From NCBI RefSeq assembly GCF_001277235.1, contig NZ_CP012266.1, forward strand, positions 1,860,001 through 1,924,000: a stretch of DNA of 64,000 bases, given 5' to 3'. Positions 8,747 through 17,855 of this stretch are shown piece after piece (within the stretch, counting starts at the first letter, position 1; every line of letters begins with the position of its first letter). The translations under genes were made by a program, and so were the position numbers. The notes under the pieces were generated by a model. The model saw only the letters and a program-made list of their open reading frames with translations. It was not told the DNA's origin and did not search any database. This DNA comes from Cronobacter dublinensis subsp. dublinensis LMG 23823 (GTDB taxonomy: Bacteria > Pseudomonadota > Gammaproteobacteria > Enterobacterales > Enterobacteriaceae).

Positions 8747-11134
8747 ATGAAATTTAGCGAACTGTGGTTACGCGAGTGGGTAAACCCGGCCCTTGACAGC
8801 GACGCGCTGGCGAATCAAATCACCATGGCGGGCCTGGAAGTTGACGGCGTTGAGCCGGTCGCAGGCGCGTTTCACGGCGTCGTCGTGGGCGAAGTGGTGG
8901 AGTGCGGTCAGCATCCGAACGCCGACAAACTGCGCGTCACTAAAGTGAACGTCGGCGGCGATCGCCTGCTCGACATCGTCTGCGGCGCGCCGAACTGCCG
9001 CCAGGGCCTCAAAGTGGCGGTGGCGACCGTTGGCGCAGTACTGCCGGGCGATTTTAAAATCAAAGCGGCGAAACTGCGCGGCGAGCCGTCTGAAGGCATG
9101 CTGTGCTCTTTCTCCGAGCTTGGCATTTCCGACGACCATAACGGCATCATCGAACTGCCGGCAGACGCGCCCGTCGGTACTGACATCCGCGATTATCTCA
9201 AGCTTGACGATAACACCATCGAAATCAGCGTTACCCCGAACCGTGCCGACTGCCTCGGTATTATCGGCGTGGCGCGCGATGTTGCGGTGCTGAACGCGCA
9301 GACCCTGAACGCGCCGGCCATCGCGCCGGTCGCGGCGACCATCAACGACACGCTGCCGATTCAGGTTGACGCCGCGGATGCCTGCCCGCGTTACTTGGGC
9401 CGCGTTGTGAAAGGCATCGACGTGACCGCGCCGACCCCGCTGTGGATGCGTGAAAAACTGCGCCGCTGCGGCATCCGCTCTATCGACGCCGTGGTTGACG
9501 TCACCAACTACGTCCTGCTTGAGCTGGGTCAGCCGATGCACGCCTTCGACCTTGACCGCATCGATGGCGGCATCGTGGTGCGCATGGCGAAAGAGGGCGA
9601 GACGCTGACGCTGCTCGACGGCAATGAGGCGACACTGAACGCCGATACGCTGGTTATCGCGGACCATAACAAAGCGCTCGCGATGGGCGGTATTTTCGGC
9701 GGCGAACACTCCGGTGTGAACGGCGAAACCCGCAATGTGCTGCTGGAGTGCGCGTTCTTCGCGCCGCTCGCCATCACTGGTCGCGCGCGTCGTCACGGCC
9801 TGCATACCGATGCCTCTCACCGCTACGAGCGCGGCGTCGACCCGCAGCTGCAATTCCAGGCGATGGAGCGCGCGACGCGTCTGCTGCTGGACATCTGCGG
9901 CGGTGAAGCCGGTCCGGTTATCGATGTGACCAGCGAAGCGAACCTGCCAGCTCGCGCCACGATCACACTGCGTCGCAGCAAGCTCGATCGCCTGATCGGG
10001 CATCACATCGCTGATGCGCAGGTCACGGATATCCTCACGCGTCTGGGTTGCCAGGTGACGCAAGGGCAGGGCGAGTGGCAGGCCGTCCCGCCGTCATGGC
10101 GTTTTGACATCGCTATCGAAGAAGATCTGGTGGAAGAAGTGGCCCGCGTCTACGGCTACGACAACATCCCGAACGAGCCGGTACAGGCGTCGCTGGTGAT
10201 GGGCGACCACCGTGAAGCGAATCTTTCGCTCAAGCGCGTGAAAACCCTGCTCAACGATCATGGCTACCAGGAAGTGATCACCTACAGCTTCGTCGATCCT
10301 AAAGTGCAGCAGCTGCTGCATCCGGGCGAAGAGGCGCTGATCCTGCCAAGCCCTATCTCCAGCGAAATGTCGGCGATGCGCCTCTCGCTCCTGACCGGTC
10401 TGCTCACCACGGTTGTTTATAACCAGAACCGTCAGCAGAGCCGCGCGCGCATCTTTGAAGCGGGCCTGCGCTTTGTACCTGATACGCAGGCAGACCTGGG
10501 CATTCGTCAGGATCTTATGCTGGCGGGCGCGCTGTGCGGCAACCGTTATGAAGAGCACTGGGATCTGGCGAAAGGCGGCGTTGACTTCTACGATTTGAAA
10601 GGGACGCTGGAGTCGGTTCTGGAACTTACCGGTAAATTATCTGAAATTGAGTTCCGTGCAGAAGCCAATCCGGCCTTGCATCCTGGTCAAAGTGCTGCCA
10701 TTTATTTACATGGCGAACACATTGGTTTTATTGGCGTTGTGCATCCTGAGCTTGAGCGCAAGCTCGACCTGAACGGCCGTACCGTGGTGTTTGAGCTGCT
10801 CTGGAGCAAGGTGGCCGACCGTGTCGTACCGCAGGCGCAGGAGGTTTCCCGCTTCCCGGCGAACCGCCGCGACATCGCGGTTGTGGTGGCGGAAAACGTA
10901 CCGGCAGCAGATATTTTGGCCGAGTGTAAGAAAGTTGGCGCAAATCAGGTAGTTGGCGTAAACTTATTTGACGTGTACCGCGGTAAGGGTGTTGCGGAGG
11001 GTTATAAGAGCCTTGCCATCAGCCTGATCCTTCAGGATACCGGCCGTACACTCGAAGAAGACGAGATTGCCGCTACTGTTGCGAAATGTGTAACGGCACT
11101 AAAAGAGCGATTCCAGGCATCATTGAGGGATTGA
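8747..11134 (+). CDS. pheT: Phenylalanyl-tRNA synthetase beta subunit
   Basis: The 795-residue beta subunit, E. coli length. Domains in order: an EMAP-like tRNA-binding domain (about 39-148), the B3/B4 editing domain (about 210-365) that hydrolyses Tyr-tRNA-Phe, the B5 domain (about 400-475), a catalytically inactive class II-like core, and a C-terminal FDX-ACB anticodon-binding domain ending in KERFQASLRD. It pairs with PheS. The ihfA start lies 4 bases after its stop codon, so the two are transcriptionally and probably translationally linked. Confidence 0.98.
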   Translation: MKFSELWLREWVNPALDSDALANQITMAGLEVDGVEPVAGAFHGVVVGEVVECGQHPNADKLRVTKVNVGGDRLLDIVCGAPNCRQGLKVAVATVGAVLPGDFKIKAAKLRGEPSEGMLCSFSELGISDDHNGIIELPADAPVGTDIRDYLKLDDNTIEISVTPNRADCLGIIGVARDVAVLNAQTLNAPAIAPVAATINDTLPIQVDAADACPRYLGRVVKGIDVTAPTPLWMREKLRRCGIRSIDAVVDVTNYVLLELGQPMHAFDLDRIDGGIVVRMAKEGETLTLLDGNEATLNADTLVIADHNKALAMGGIFGGEHSGVNGETRNVLLECAFFAPLAITGRARRHGLHTDASHRYERGVDPQLQFQAMERATRLLLDICGGEAGPVIDVTSEANLPARATITLRRSKLDRLIGHHIADAQVTDILTRLGCQVTQGQGEWQAVPPSWRFDIAIEEDLVEEVARVYGYDNIPNEPVQASLVMGDHREANLSLKRVKTLLNDHGYQEVITYSFVDPKVQQLLHPGEEALILPSPISSEMSAMRLSLLTGLLTTVVYNQNRQQSRARIFEAGLRFVPDTQADLGIRQDLMLAGALCGNRYEEHWDLAKGGVDFYDLKGTLESVLELTGKLSEIEFRAEANPALHPGQSAAIYLHGEHIGFIGVVHPELERKLDLNGRTVVFELLWSKVADRVVPQAQEVSRFPANRRDIAVVVAENVPAADILAECKKVGANQVVGVNLFDVYRGKGVAEGYKSLAISLILQDTGRTLEEDEIAATVAKCVTALKERFQASLRD

Positions 11135-11138
11135 ACCT

Positions 11139-11438
11139 ATGGCGCTTACAAAAGCTGAAATGTCAGAATATCTGTTTGATAAGCTTGGGCTTAGCAAGCG
11201 GGATGCCAAAGAGCTGGTAGAGCTGTTTTTCGAAGAGATCCGTCGTGCTCTGGAAAATGGTGAGCAGGTAAAACTCTCCGGTTTCGGTAATTTTGACCTG
11301 CGTGATAAGAACCAACGTCCCGGACGCAACCCGAAAACCGGTGAAGATATTCCCATTACGGCTCGCCGTGTGGTTACCTTCCGCCCGGGGCAGAAGTTGA
11401 AAAGTCGCGTTGAGAACGCTACGCCGAAAGAAAGCTAA
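11139..11438 (+). CDS. ihfA: Integration host factor subunit alpha
   Basis: A 99-residue DNA-bending protein, one half of the IHF heterodimer. It is an HU-family fold beginning MALTKAEMSEYLFDKLGLSK, with the beta-arm signature GFGNFDLRDKNQRPGRNPKT (the tip proline intercalates in the minor groove). Length equals E. coli IhfA. It is the last gene of the thrS-pheST-ihfA cluster and is followed by a strong terminator. A consensus-type IHF site is visible elsewhere in this window, upstream of the suf operon. Confidence 0.98.
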   Translation: MALTKAEMSEYLFDKLGLSKRDAKELVELFFEEIRRALENGEQVKLSGFGNFDLRDKNQRPGRNPKTGEDIPITARRVVTFRPGQKLKSRVENATPKES

Positions 11439-11450
11439 TCTGACATGACC

Positions 11451-11479
11451 AAAAAGGCCGCATCGCGCGGCCTTTTTTC
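11451..11479 (+). terminator. Terminator of the translation operon
   Basis: A stem built from AAAAAGGCCGC and GCGGCCTTTTTT around the loop ATCGC, ending in a T-run, 12 bases after the ihfA stop. Confidence 0.93.
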
Positions 11480-11515
11480 TTTGCCCTGCGTAAAGCGAGC
11501 CGTAAAATCAAAGGC

Positions 11516-12517
11516 ATGAAATCTCAACTGGCCTCACTTCCCCTCTGTATTCGCACCCAACGTCGCCGCGAAAAACGCGTGCTGGCGGCGCTGTCGCTGT
11601 CGCTTGCGCTGGCCATCGTCGTCAGTCTCTGCGCGGGCGATATCTGGCTCTGGCCGTCAGCATGGACTGGCGAGGCGGGAAGGTTGTTCGTCTGGCAAAT
11701 TCGCCTGCCGCGCACGCTCGCGGTGGTGCTGGTCGGCGCGGCGCTGGCGCTATGCGGCGCCATGATGCAGGCGCTCTTTGAAAACCCGCTGGCGGAGCCG
11801 GGCCTGCTTGGCGTCTCCAACGGCGCGGGCGTTGGGCTGGTGGCGGCGGTGATGCTGGGCGGCGGCGCGCTGCCGGGCTGGGCGCTCGGGCTGTGCGCTA
11901 TCGCGGGCGCGCTTATCGCCACGCTTATCCTGCTGCATTTCGCAAGACGTCATCTCTCCACCAGTCGGCTGCTGCTCGCGGGCGTCGCGCTCGGCATCGT
12001 CTGCAGCGCGCTGATGACCTGGGCGGTCTACTTTTCAACGAGTCTCGATCTGCGCCAGCTGATGTACTGGATGATGGGCGGCTTCGGCGGCGTCGACTGG
12101 CAGCAGGGCTGGCTAATGCTGGCGCTCCTGCCGGCGCTGGCGTGGGGCGGCCTGCAGGCGCATGCGCTCAACCGGCTGGCGCTTGGCGAAACGTCCGCGC
12201 GCCAGCTCGGCCTGCCGGTCTGGCTGTGGCGCAATCTGCTGGTCATCGCCACCGGCTGGCTCGCGGGCGTCAGCGTGGCGCTGGCGGGCGCTATCGGTTT
12301 CGTCGGCTTAGTGGTGCCGCATGTGCTGCGCCTGTGTGGCATCGCTGATTATCGCGCGCTGCTGCCTTCTGCGATGCTCGCAGGCGGCGGCGTGCTGCTG
12401 GTCGCCGATATCCTCGCGCGCCTGACGCTGACGGCGGCGGAATTGCCCATCGGCGTGGTGACTGCCACCCTGGGCGCACCGGTCTTTATCTGGCTATTAT
12501 TAAGGGCTGGACGCTAG
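11516..12517 (+). CDS. btuC: Vitamin B12 ABC transporter permease
   Basis: Inner-membrane permease of the BtuCDF importer that moves cobalamin from periplasm to cytoplasm. The product is 333 residues (E. coli 326), with about ten predicted membrane helices of the FecCD/BtuC family. Conserved segments include FVWQIRLPRTLAVVLVGAAL, ENPLAEPGLLGVSNGAG and the cytoplasmic coupling region RQLGLPVWLWRNL. The start at 11516 is the first ATG after the ihfA terminator; the N-terminal extension before the first helix is slightly longer than in E. coli and poorly conserved. It is followed by btuE and btuD in the usual btuCED order. Confidence 0.96.
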   Translation: MKSQLASLPLCIRTQRRREKRVLAALSLSLALAIVVSLCAGDIWLWPSAWTGEAGRLFVWQIRLPRTLAVVLVGAALALCGAMMQALFENPLAEPGLLGVSNGAGVGLVAAVMLGGGALPGWALGLCAIAGALIATLILLHFARRHLSTSRLLLAGVALGIVCSALMTWAVYFSTSLDLRQLMYWMMGGFGGVDWQQGWLMLALLPALAWGGLQAHALNRLALGETSARQLGLPVWLWRNLLVIATGWLAGVSVALAGAIGFVGLVVPHVLRLCGIADYRALLPSAMLAGGGVLLVADILARLTLTAAELPIGVVTATLGAPVFIWLLLRAGR

Positions 12518-12548
12518 TTCCATAACACCATCCTTTTAAGGGGAAGCT

Positions 12549-13100
12549 ATGCAACATGACATTCTGAATACCGAAGTGACCACCATTGACGGTGAAACCA
12601 TTTCGCTTGAGCAGTTCAAAGGTAAAGTGCTGCTTATCGTCAACGTCGCCTCGAAGTGCGGCCTCACGCCGCAGTACGAACAGCTGGAAAACATTCATAA
12701 GGCGTGGGAGCCGTCCGGCTTCCGCGTGCTCGGCTTCCCGTGCAACCAGTTCCTGGGCCAGGAGCCGGGCAGCGAAGAAGAGATCAAAACCTTCTGCAGC
12801 ACCACGTACGGCGTCACATTCCCGATGTTCAGCAAAATCGATGTCAACGGCGAAAACCGCCATCCGCTGTATCAGAAGCTGATCGCCGCCGCGCCGAAAG
12901 CCGTCGCGCCGGAGCAGAGCGGTTTCTATGAGCGTATGGCGAGTAAAGGCCGCGCGCCGCTCTATCCGGACGACATCCTGTGGAACTTCGAGAAATTCCT
13001 CGTAGGCCGCGACGGGCACGTTATCCAGCGCTTCTCGCCGGATATGACGCCGGAAGATCCGATCGTCATGGAAGCCATTAAGCTGGCGCTGGCGAAATAA
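12549..13100 (+). CDS. btuE: Glutathione peroxidase-family thiol peroxidase
   Basis: A 183-residue peroxidase of the glutathione peroxidase fold. In E. coli BtuE is a non-essential peroxidase that can use thioredoxin, and it is not needed for B12 import despite its place in btuCED. The catalytic cysteine is Cys37 in NVASKCGLTPQYEQLE, with the conserved FPCNQFLGQEPG and WNFEKFLVGRDG motifs supplying the Gln and Trp of the active site. TAAGGGGAAGCT precedes the ATG. The stop codon overlaps the btuD start by one base (TAATG), implying translational coupling. Confidence 0.96.
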   Translation: MQHDILNTEVTTIDGETISLEQFKGKVLLIVNVASKCGLTPQYEQLENIHKAWEPSGFRVLGFPCNQFLGQEPGSEEEIKTFCSTTYGVTFPMFSKIDVNGENRHPLYQKLIAAAPKAVAPEQSGFYERMASKGRAPLYPDDILWNFEKFLVGRDGHVIQRFSPDMTPEDPIVMEAIKLALAK

Positions 13101-13846
13101 TGTCGGTACTGATGCAGCTGTGCGACGTCGCGGTGGGTAACCGTCTGGGGCCCGTTACCGCGACGCTTGAGGCGGGCGATATTGTCCATCTCGTCGGCCC
13201 CAACGGGGCGGGCAAAAGCACGCTGCTGCATCGTATGGCGGGCCTGGCGGATGGCCCCGGCGTTATCTGCTTTGAAGGCAAACCGCTCGCGTCCTTCAGC
13301 GCCGCCGCGCTCGCCAGCAAGCGGGCGTATCTCTCCCAGCAGCAGACGCCGCCGTTCGCCATGCCGGTCTGGCACTACCTGACGCTCCACGGCGGCGCGC
13401 AGTGCGGCGCGGCGCTGGAAGAGGTCGCGCACGGCCTGATGCTCGACGACAAGCTGACGCGCCCGGTGAATACGCTCTCCGGCGGCGAATGGCAGCGCGT
13501 GCGTCTCGCTGCCGTGATAATCCAGATTCACCCCCGTAATCACGCTGAGGGCAGGGTGCTTATCCTTGATGAGCCAATGAACAGCCTCGACGTCGCGCAG
13601 CAGGCGGCGCTGGACCGGATGCTGTTTACGCTCCCGCAGGCGGGTATTGCGGTCGTGATGAGCAGCCACGATCTTAACCATACGCTGCGCCACGCGCGTC
13701 GCGTCTGGCTGCTGCGGGAAGGCAAACTACTGGCTCACGGCCCGCGTGACGACGTCATGACGCCTGCGCGGCTCGGCGAGGCCTACGGACTTCCGTTTCG
13801 CCGGTTGCAGGTCGCCGGTCACAGCATGCTGATTAATCCCCTCTGA
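13100..13846 (+). CDS. btuD: Vitamin B12 ABC transporter ATP-binding protein
   Basis: The 248-residue ATPase of the BtuCDF cobalamin importer. Walker A is GPNGAGKST (about residues 33-41), the ABC signature is LSGGEWQRVRLA, Walker B is VLILDEPMNSLD, and the switch histidine is in SSHDLNHT. It drives BtuC from the cytoplasmic side. The start overlaps the btuE stop codon. The periplasmic partner BtuF and outer-membrane BtuB are not in the window, as in E. coli. Confidence 0.97.
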   Translation: MSVLMQLCDVAVGNRLGPVTATLEAGDIVHLVGPNGAGKSTLLHRMAGLADGPGVICFEGKPLASFSAAALASKRAYLSQQQTPPFAMPVWHYLTLHGGAQCGAALEEVAHGLMLDDKLTRPVNTLSGGEWQRVRLAAVIIQIHPRNHAEGRVLILDEPMNSLDVAQQAALDRMLFTLPQAGIAVVMSSHDLNHTLRHARRVWLLREGKLLAHGPRDDVMTPARLGEAYGLPFRRLQVAGHSMLINPL

Positions 13847-13923
13847 ACGCGGCCATCTTGCCAGCCGACGCCGCTGCGGCTACATTAGCGAAAAATCATA
13901 AGGCCAGAGGATTTGCCTGAAAA

Positions 13924-14388
13924 ATGCGGCTATGGATCTTACTTGTTGCGACGCTGCTGCTGGCGGGATGTAGCTCCCACCGCGCGCCGCCGCCCAATGC
14001 GCGACTTTCCGACTCCATCACCGTGATTGCCGAACTCAACGATCAGCTGAATCACTGGTACGGCACGCCTTACCGCTACGGCGGCATGAGCCGCGGCGGG
14101 GTGGATTGCTCCGGCTTCGTGATGATGACCTTCCGCGATCGTTTTTCGCTGAGGCTGCCGCGTGAGACGCGCGAGCAGGCTGAAATTGGCACGGAAATCG
14201 ATAAAGACGATCTGCTGCCGGGCGATTTAGTCTTTTTCAAAACCGGCTCCGGGCAGAACGGTCTGCATGTCGGCATTTATGACACTGATAACCAGTTTAT
14301 CCACGCCTCAACGAGCCGCGGCGTGATGCGCTCATCGCTCGATAACGTCTACTGGCGCAAAAAATTCTGGCAGGCGCGCCGCATCTAG
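13924..14388 (+). CDS. nlpC: NlpC/P60 family lipoprotein, probable peptidoglycan endopeptidase
   Basis: A 154-residue lipoprotein with the same length and gene position (after btuD) as E. coli NlpC. The signal peptide ends in the lipobox LLAG-C (Cys16), so the mature protein is lipid-anchored. The NlpC/P60 domain has the catalytic Cys62 in GGVDCSGFVMM and the partner histidine in GLHVGIY, with HASTSRGVMRSSL completing the fold. Such enzymes cut D-Glu-meso-DAP bonds in cell-wall peptides; the precise activity of NlpC itself is less well known. A terminator follows at once. Confidence 0.95.
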   Translation: MRLWILLVATLLLAGCSSHRAPPPNARLSDSITVIAELNDQLNHWYGTPYRYGGMSRGGVDCSGFVMMTFRDRFSLRLPRETREQAEIGTEIDKDDLLPGDLVFFKTGSGQNGLHVGIYDTDNQFIHASTSRGVMRSSLDNVYWRKKFWQARRI

Positions 14389-14392
14389 CCTT

Positions 14393-14421
14393 AGCCCGTC
14401 GCGGCGCGACGGGTTTACTTT
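14393..14421 (+). terminator. Terminator after nlpC
   Basis: A perfect 9-bp stem (CCCGTCGCG / CGCGACGGG) with a single-base loop as drawn, so probably 7-8 pairs in practice, followed by TTTACTTTT. Confidence 0.8.
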
Positions 14422-14505
14422 TCTCTGTGTTTTCCCGACTGTTTTTAGCCTTTCTGCGAGGCCGCTCACGCCGGAATGCGGGGGCGGCCTTCTATAGTCT
14501 GCTTT

Positions 14506-14521
14506 ATGAGAGCGCTCTCAT
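14506..14521. promoter_or_regulatory. Palindromic operator for a LacI-family repressor
   Basis: ATGAGAGCGCTCTCAT is a perfect 16-bp palindrome with the central CG typical of LacI/GalR operators. It sits 32 bp before the GH4 gene, overlapping where its promoter should be. The LacI-family gene at 15934 is the obvious candidate to bind it. It resembles TGGGAGCGCTCCCA-type operators of cellobiose regulators. Palindrome seen; binder inferred. Confidence 0.8.
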
Positions 14522-14553
14522 GAATCAGTCAACGGCAACGACAGGAGAAAAGC

Positions 14554-15870
14554 ATGACCGGACGCACCCTGAAAATCGCGATTATCGGCGGCGGCAGCAG
14601 CTACACGCCGGAACTGGTAGAAGGCCTGATTGCCCGCAAAGAGGCCATCGCGCTGCATGAGCTGGCGCTGGTGGATATCGAGCCGGGGCGCGAAAAAGTA
14701 GACATCATCGCGGGCCTGACCCGCCGGATGCTCGACAAAAACGGGCTGGCGCACGTGCGCGTATCCGTGCACTTCACGCCGGATGAGGCGATTCGCGGCG
14801 CGAGCTTTGTGCTGACGCAGCTGCGCGTCGGTCAGCTGCCCGCCCGCGCCGCCGATGAGCGTCTGGGGCTGAAGTATGGGCTGATAGGCCAGGAGACGAC
14901 CGGCGTCGGCGGGTTCGCCAAGGCGCTGCGCACGATCCCGGTGATGCTCGACATCGCCCGCAAAGTGGAGGCGCTGGCACCGCAGGCCTGGATAATCAAC
15001 TTCACCAACCCGGCGGCCATCGTCACCGAGGCGGTGCAGCGCCACAGCAAGGCGAAAATCATCGGGCTGTGCAACGTGCCGGTCACCATGCATCACATGA
15101 TTGCCGCCATGCTCGGCGAACCGTCGCAGGAGCTGGCGCTGCGCTTCGCCGGGCTGAATCATATGGTCTGGGTGCATCAGGTAACAGTGCGCGGCGAAGA
15201 CCGCACGCAGGCGGTGCTCGATAAGCTCTGCAACGGTGCCACGCTTACGATGAATAACATTCAGGAAGCGCCGTGGCCCGCGCCGCTGCTACGCGCGCTG
15301 GGCGCCATTCCGTGCCCGTACCACCGCTATTTCTACTTAAGCCGCCAGATGCTGGAAGAAGAGGTCGAGGCGGCGCGCGGTCGCGGCACCCGCGCCGAAC
15401 AGGTAATGGCGGTCGAGCGTGAGCTGTTTGCGTGCTATCAGGACCCGCAGCTCGCGCACAAGCCGGAACAGCTCAGCTTTCGCGGCGGCGCGTTCTACTC
15501 GCAGGTGGCGCTGGAGCTCATCGATGCTATCCATAACCATCGCGGCGCCACGCTTGTCGTTAATACCGCCAACCGGGGCGCGATCCACGGCCTGCCGGAC
15601 GACGCCGTGGTGGAAACCAACTGCGTGGTGGACGCCCAGGGCGCGCATCCGCTGGTGTTTGGCGCGCTGCCGCCAGCCATGCACGCGTTAACCACCCAGG
15701 TGAAAACTTACGAGCGGCTCACTATCAAGGCGGCGGTGGAGGGCGATCGCGAAAGCGGCCTGCTGGCGCTTATCACCAACCCGCTGGTGGGCGATGCGAC
15801 GCTTGCTCAGGCCCTGCTCGACGAGGTACTGACGCGCAATCGCGACTACCTGCCGCAATTTCAGGGATAA
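14554..15870 (+). CDS. GH4 family 6-phospho-beta-glucosidase
   Basis: A 438-residue NAD- and metal-dependent glycosidase of family GH4, which cleaves phosphorylated disaccharides by a redox mechanism. The N-terminal NAD site is IGGGSSYTPELVEGL (about residues 11-25). The metal ligands are Cys173 in GLCNVPVTMHH and His203 in AGLNHMVW. The GLCNVP form is typical of the 6-phospho-beta-glucosidase branch (LicH/ChbF/CelF-like). No PTS transporter gene is adjacent, so its phosphorylated substrate must come from a transporter elsewhere. The palindromic operator lies upstream and its likely repressor gene downstream. E. coli lacks this gene at this place (between nlpC and ydiV). Confidence 0.9.
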   Translation: MTGRTLKIAIIGGGSSYTPELVEGLIARKEAIALHELALVDIEPGREKVDIIAGLTRRMLDKNGLAHVRVSVHFTPDEAIRGASFVLTQLRVGQLPARAADERLGLKYGLIGQETTGVGGFAKALRTIPVMLDIARKVEALAPQAWIINFTNPAAIVTEAVQRHSKAKIIGLCNVPVTMHHMIAAMLGEPSQELALRFAGLNHMVWVHQVTVRGEDRTQAVLDKLCNGATLTMNNIQEAPWPAPLLRALGAIPCPYHRYFYLSRQMLEEEVEAARGRGTRAEQVMAVERELFACYQDPQLAHKPEQLSFRGGAFYSQVALELIDAIHNHRGATLVVNTANRGAIHGLPDDAVVETNCVVDAQGAHPLVFGALPPAMHALTTQVKTYERLTIKAAVEGDRESGLLALITNPLVGDATLAQALLDEVLTRNRDYLPQFQG

Positions 15871-15933
15871 GACCACCCGGCGCGCTAATTTCGGATACTA
15901 TCAGGGAGTCTCGTTGATAAAAGGGAGCGTCCG

Positions 15934-16923
15934 ATGGTTACTCTGGAAGATGTCGCCGCCCACGCGGGGGTGTCCCGCGCCACCGTTTCCCGCGTGGTGA
16001 ACGGCGACAGTAAAGTCAAACCGCACACCCGTGCGCGCGTTGAAGCGGCGATTCAGGCGCTCGGGTATGCTCCTCATCCGGCAGCGCGCGCGCTCGCCTC
16101 AAGCCAGAGCCACGCCATCGGCCTTGTCACCACCTCTTATCGCGGCGGTTTTTTCGGCGCGATGATGGATGCCGTACAGAGCGAGGCGCAGCGCCACGGC
16201 AAACAGCTGCTGGTGACCCAGGGGCGCGACAGTTCGCAAAACGAACGCGACGCCATCAGCCAGCTTTATAACCTGCGCTGCGACGGGCTGCTGCTGCATG
16301 TGCGGATGCTGGAGGATGACGCGCTGCGCGCGCTGGCGGCGGCGGGGCGGCGCTTTGTCGTGCTCGACCGTGAGGTGCCGGGGCTGGAATCGCGCTGCGT
16401 CGCTTTTGATCATCGTGCCGCCAGCGTTTTGGCCACCCATTATCTCCTGGCGCGCGGGCATACGTCGATAGCCTGCCTGCACGGCCCGCGGACACGCGCC
16501 TCCAGCGGCCTGCGGTTACAGGGCTTTCTTGACGCCATGCAGGCGGCAGGACTCACGCCCGTTGCCTGTCTGGAGGCCGATTATTCGCTCCAGGGCGGCT
16601 ACGCGCAGATGCAGGCGCTGCTCGCGAAGGCCACGCCGGGCGCCGTTTACTGCTGCAATGAAGAGATGGCGGTTGGCGCCATGCTCGCGATGAATGAACA
16701 CGGCTTACGTATTGGTCAGGATATTTCGTGCGTCTGTTATGACAGCGGCGAGCGCGCCGATTTTGTTCGTCCACGACTGACCAGCGTCCACTTTCCAATT
16801 AGCGACATGGCCCGTTTCGCTGCGCGAAAATTACTGGACGAAGAATGTGAACCGCAAATATTTATGCCGCAAATGATTGAGCGCGATTCTGTAAAGGATC
16901 TCGCAGGCGCTGGTGTCAAATGA
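15934..16923 (+). CDS. LacI-family transcriptional repressor
   Basis: A 329-residue LacI/GalR regulator. The N-terminal helix-turn-helix and hinge cover about residues 1-57 (VTLEDVAAHAGVSRATVSRV, with the hinge-helix region HPAARALASSQS), followed by a periplasmic-binding-protein-like sugar domain (about 60-320). It lies 63 bp after the GH4 gene on the same strand, so it is probably co-transcribed and feeds back on the palindrome at 14506-14521. The effector is likely a beta-glucoside or its phosphate, judged only from the neighbour. Confidence 0.92.
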   Translation: MVTLEDVAAHAGVSRATVSRVVNGDSKVKPHTRARVEAAIQALGYAPHPAARALASSQSHAIGLVTTSYRGGFFGAMMDAVQSEAQRHGKQLLVTQGRDSSQNERDAISQLYNLRCDGLLLHVRMLEDDALRALAAAGRRFVVLDREVPGLESRCVAFDHRAASVLATHYLLARGHTSIACLHGPRTRASSGLRLQGFLDAMQAAGLTPVACLEADYSLQGGYAQMQALLAKATPGAVYCCNEEMAVGAMLAMNEHGLRIGQDISCVCYDSGERADFVRPRLTSVHFPISDMARFAARKLLDEECEPQIFMPQMIERDSVKDLAGAGVK

Positions 16924-17074
16924 AATACCAGGATAAGCTCTTTCTGTAAGGAGTATTCTGAAATTGGCACCGAAACGGCCAGAGAAATAGTTTAACAGAA
17001 TCAACCTGGTTGCACGTGATAGTGACTTAATCCAGTATAGCGGGCTCCTATTAATAACGCGCAGGGCAGACAAT

Positions 17075-17794
17075 ATGATTGTTTCGCTCGATACACGGTA
17101 TCAGTCTCATCTGCTGTTCGCCCCGACCGCCCATCCGTCAGGGGGGCTGCTGGGCATGGAAGTCATCGCCAATTTCACCAGCCTCAACGCGCAGGTGCGC
17201 TTTCCTACGGAATTTATTATCCCGCGTATTAATCCTGAAGAAAGATTAATGCTTTTTTACGAAAAAATAAGCTTGATCGAAAAGTGGCGCGAAGCATTTA
17301 TTAAAAATTCACTTTTCGCGATGGTAAGCATTGATCATAAGATAGCCAATGCCATTTTATCGAGCCCGACGTTACGGGCGCGCCTCGCGCAATTACCGTT
17401 TCTTGAATTAGGTATTAATGAGAATTTTCCTGAACTTAATAAAGGTAAAGAAAATAAAAGTATGTTTTCTTTGTCTCGTTATTTTCCGTTAACGCTTTGT
17501 AACTTTGGTGCCGGGGCGGCGACGGGCCGCGCCATTTTCGACGGGCTGTTCCGGCGCGTCACGCTCGATAAAACATTCGTACAGAAACGCCGCGCAGGCG
17601 GCATGTTTGAGCCTTTTATGTACGCCATCGCCAACCAGGTCGGGCCCTGTTGCCAGACGCTGATCCTGCCGGGCGTCGATAACGACGAGGCGGTGCGAGA
17701 GGCGCGCAGCCTCGGTTTTAACGGCGTGCAGGGCGCGCTATGGCCCGCAATGGACGGCGAAACCCTCGTCCTGACCCTCGCGATGGCGCAATAA
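17075..17794 (+). CDS. ydiV: EAL-like anti-FlhDC regulator (YdiV/RflP)
   Basis: A 239-residue degenerate EAL-domain protein. Its sequence follows E. coli YdiV (237 residues): LLGMEVIANFTS at the position of the EAL signature, FLELGINENFPELNKGKEN, CNFGAGAATGRAIFDGLFRR, and LGFNGVQGALWPA at the end. The metal-binding residues of true cyclic-di-GMP phosphodiesterases are missing. In E. coli and Salmonella the protein binds FlhD4C2 and blocks flagellar gene activation when nutrients are poor. Its place beside selO is conserved. Sequence between 17215 and 17490 is richer in A and T than the neighbours. Confidence 0.88.
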   Translation: MIVSLDTRYQSHLLFAPTAHPSGGLLGMEVIANFTSLNAQVRFPTEFIIPRINPEERLMLFYEKISLIEKWREAFIKNSLFAMVSIDHKIANAILSSPTLRARLAQLPFLELGINENFPELNKGKENKSMFSLSRYFPLTLCNFGAGAATGRAIFDGLFRRVTLDKTFVQKRRAGGMFEPFMYAIANQVGPCCQTLILPGVDNDEAVREARSLGFNGVQGALWPAMDGETLVLTLAMAQ

Positions 17795-17855
17795 CCTTAA
17801 ACCTGGGCTGTGTTTAACCCCTCCATAACGCACTACACTTAGCGCAGGAGGAGCC

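Noticed and set aside
8768..10063. A 431-codon minus-strand frame opposite pheT
   Set aside because: It is a shadow of a certain gene, caused by high GC at third codon positions; composition is Arg/His/Ala-rich and unlike a protein.
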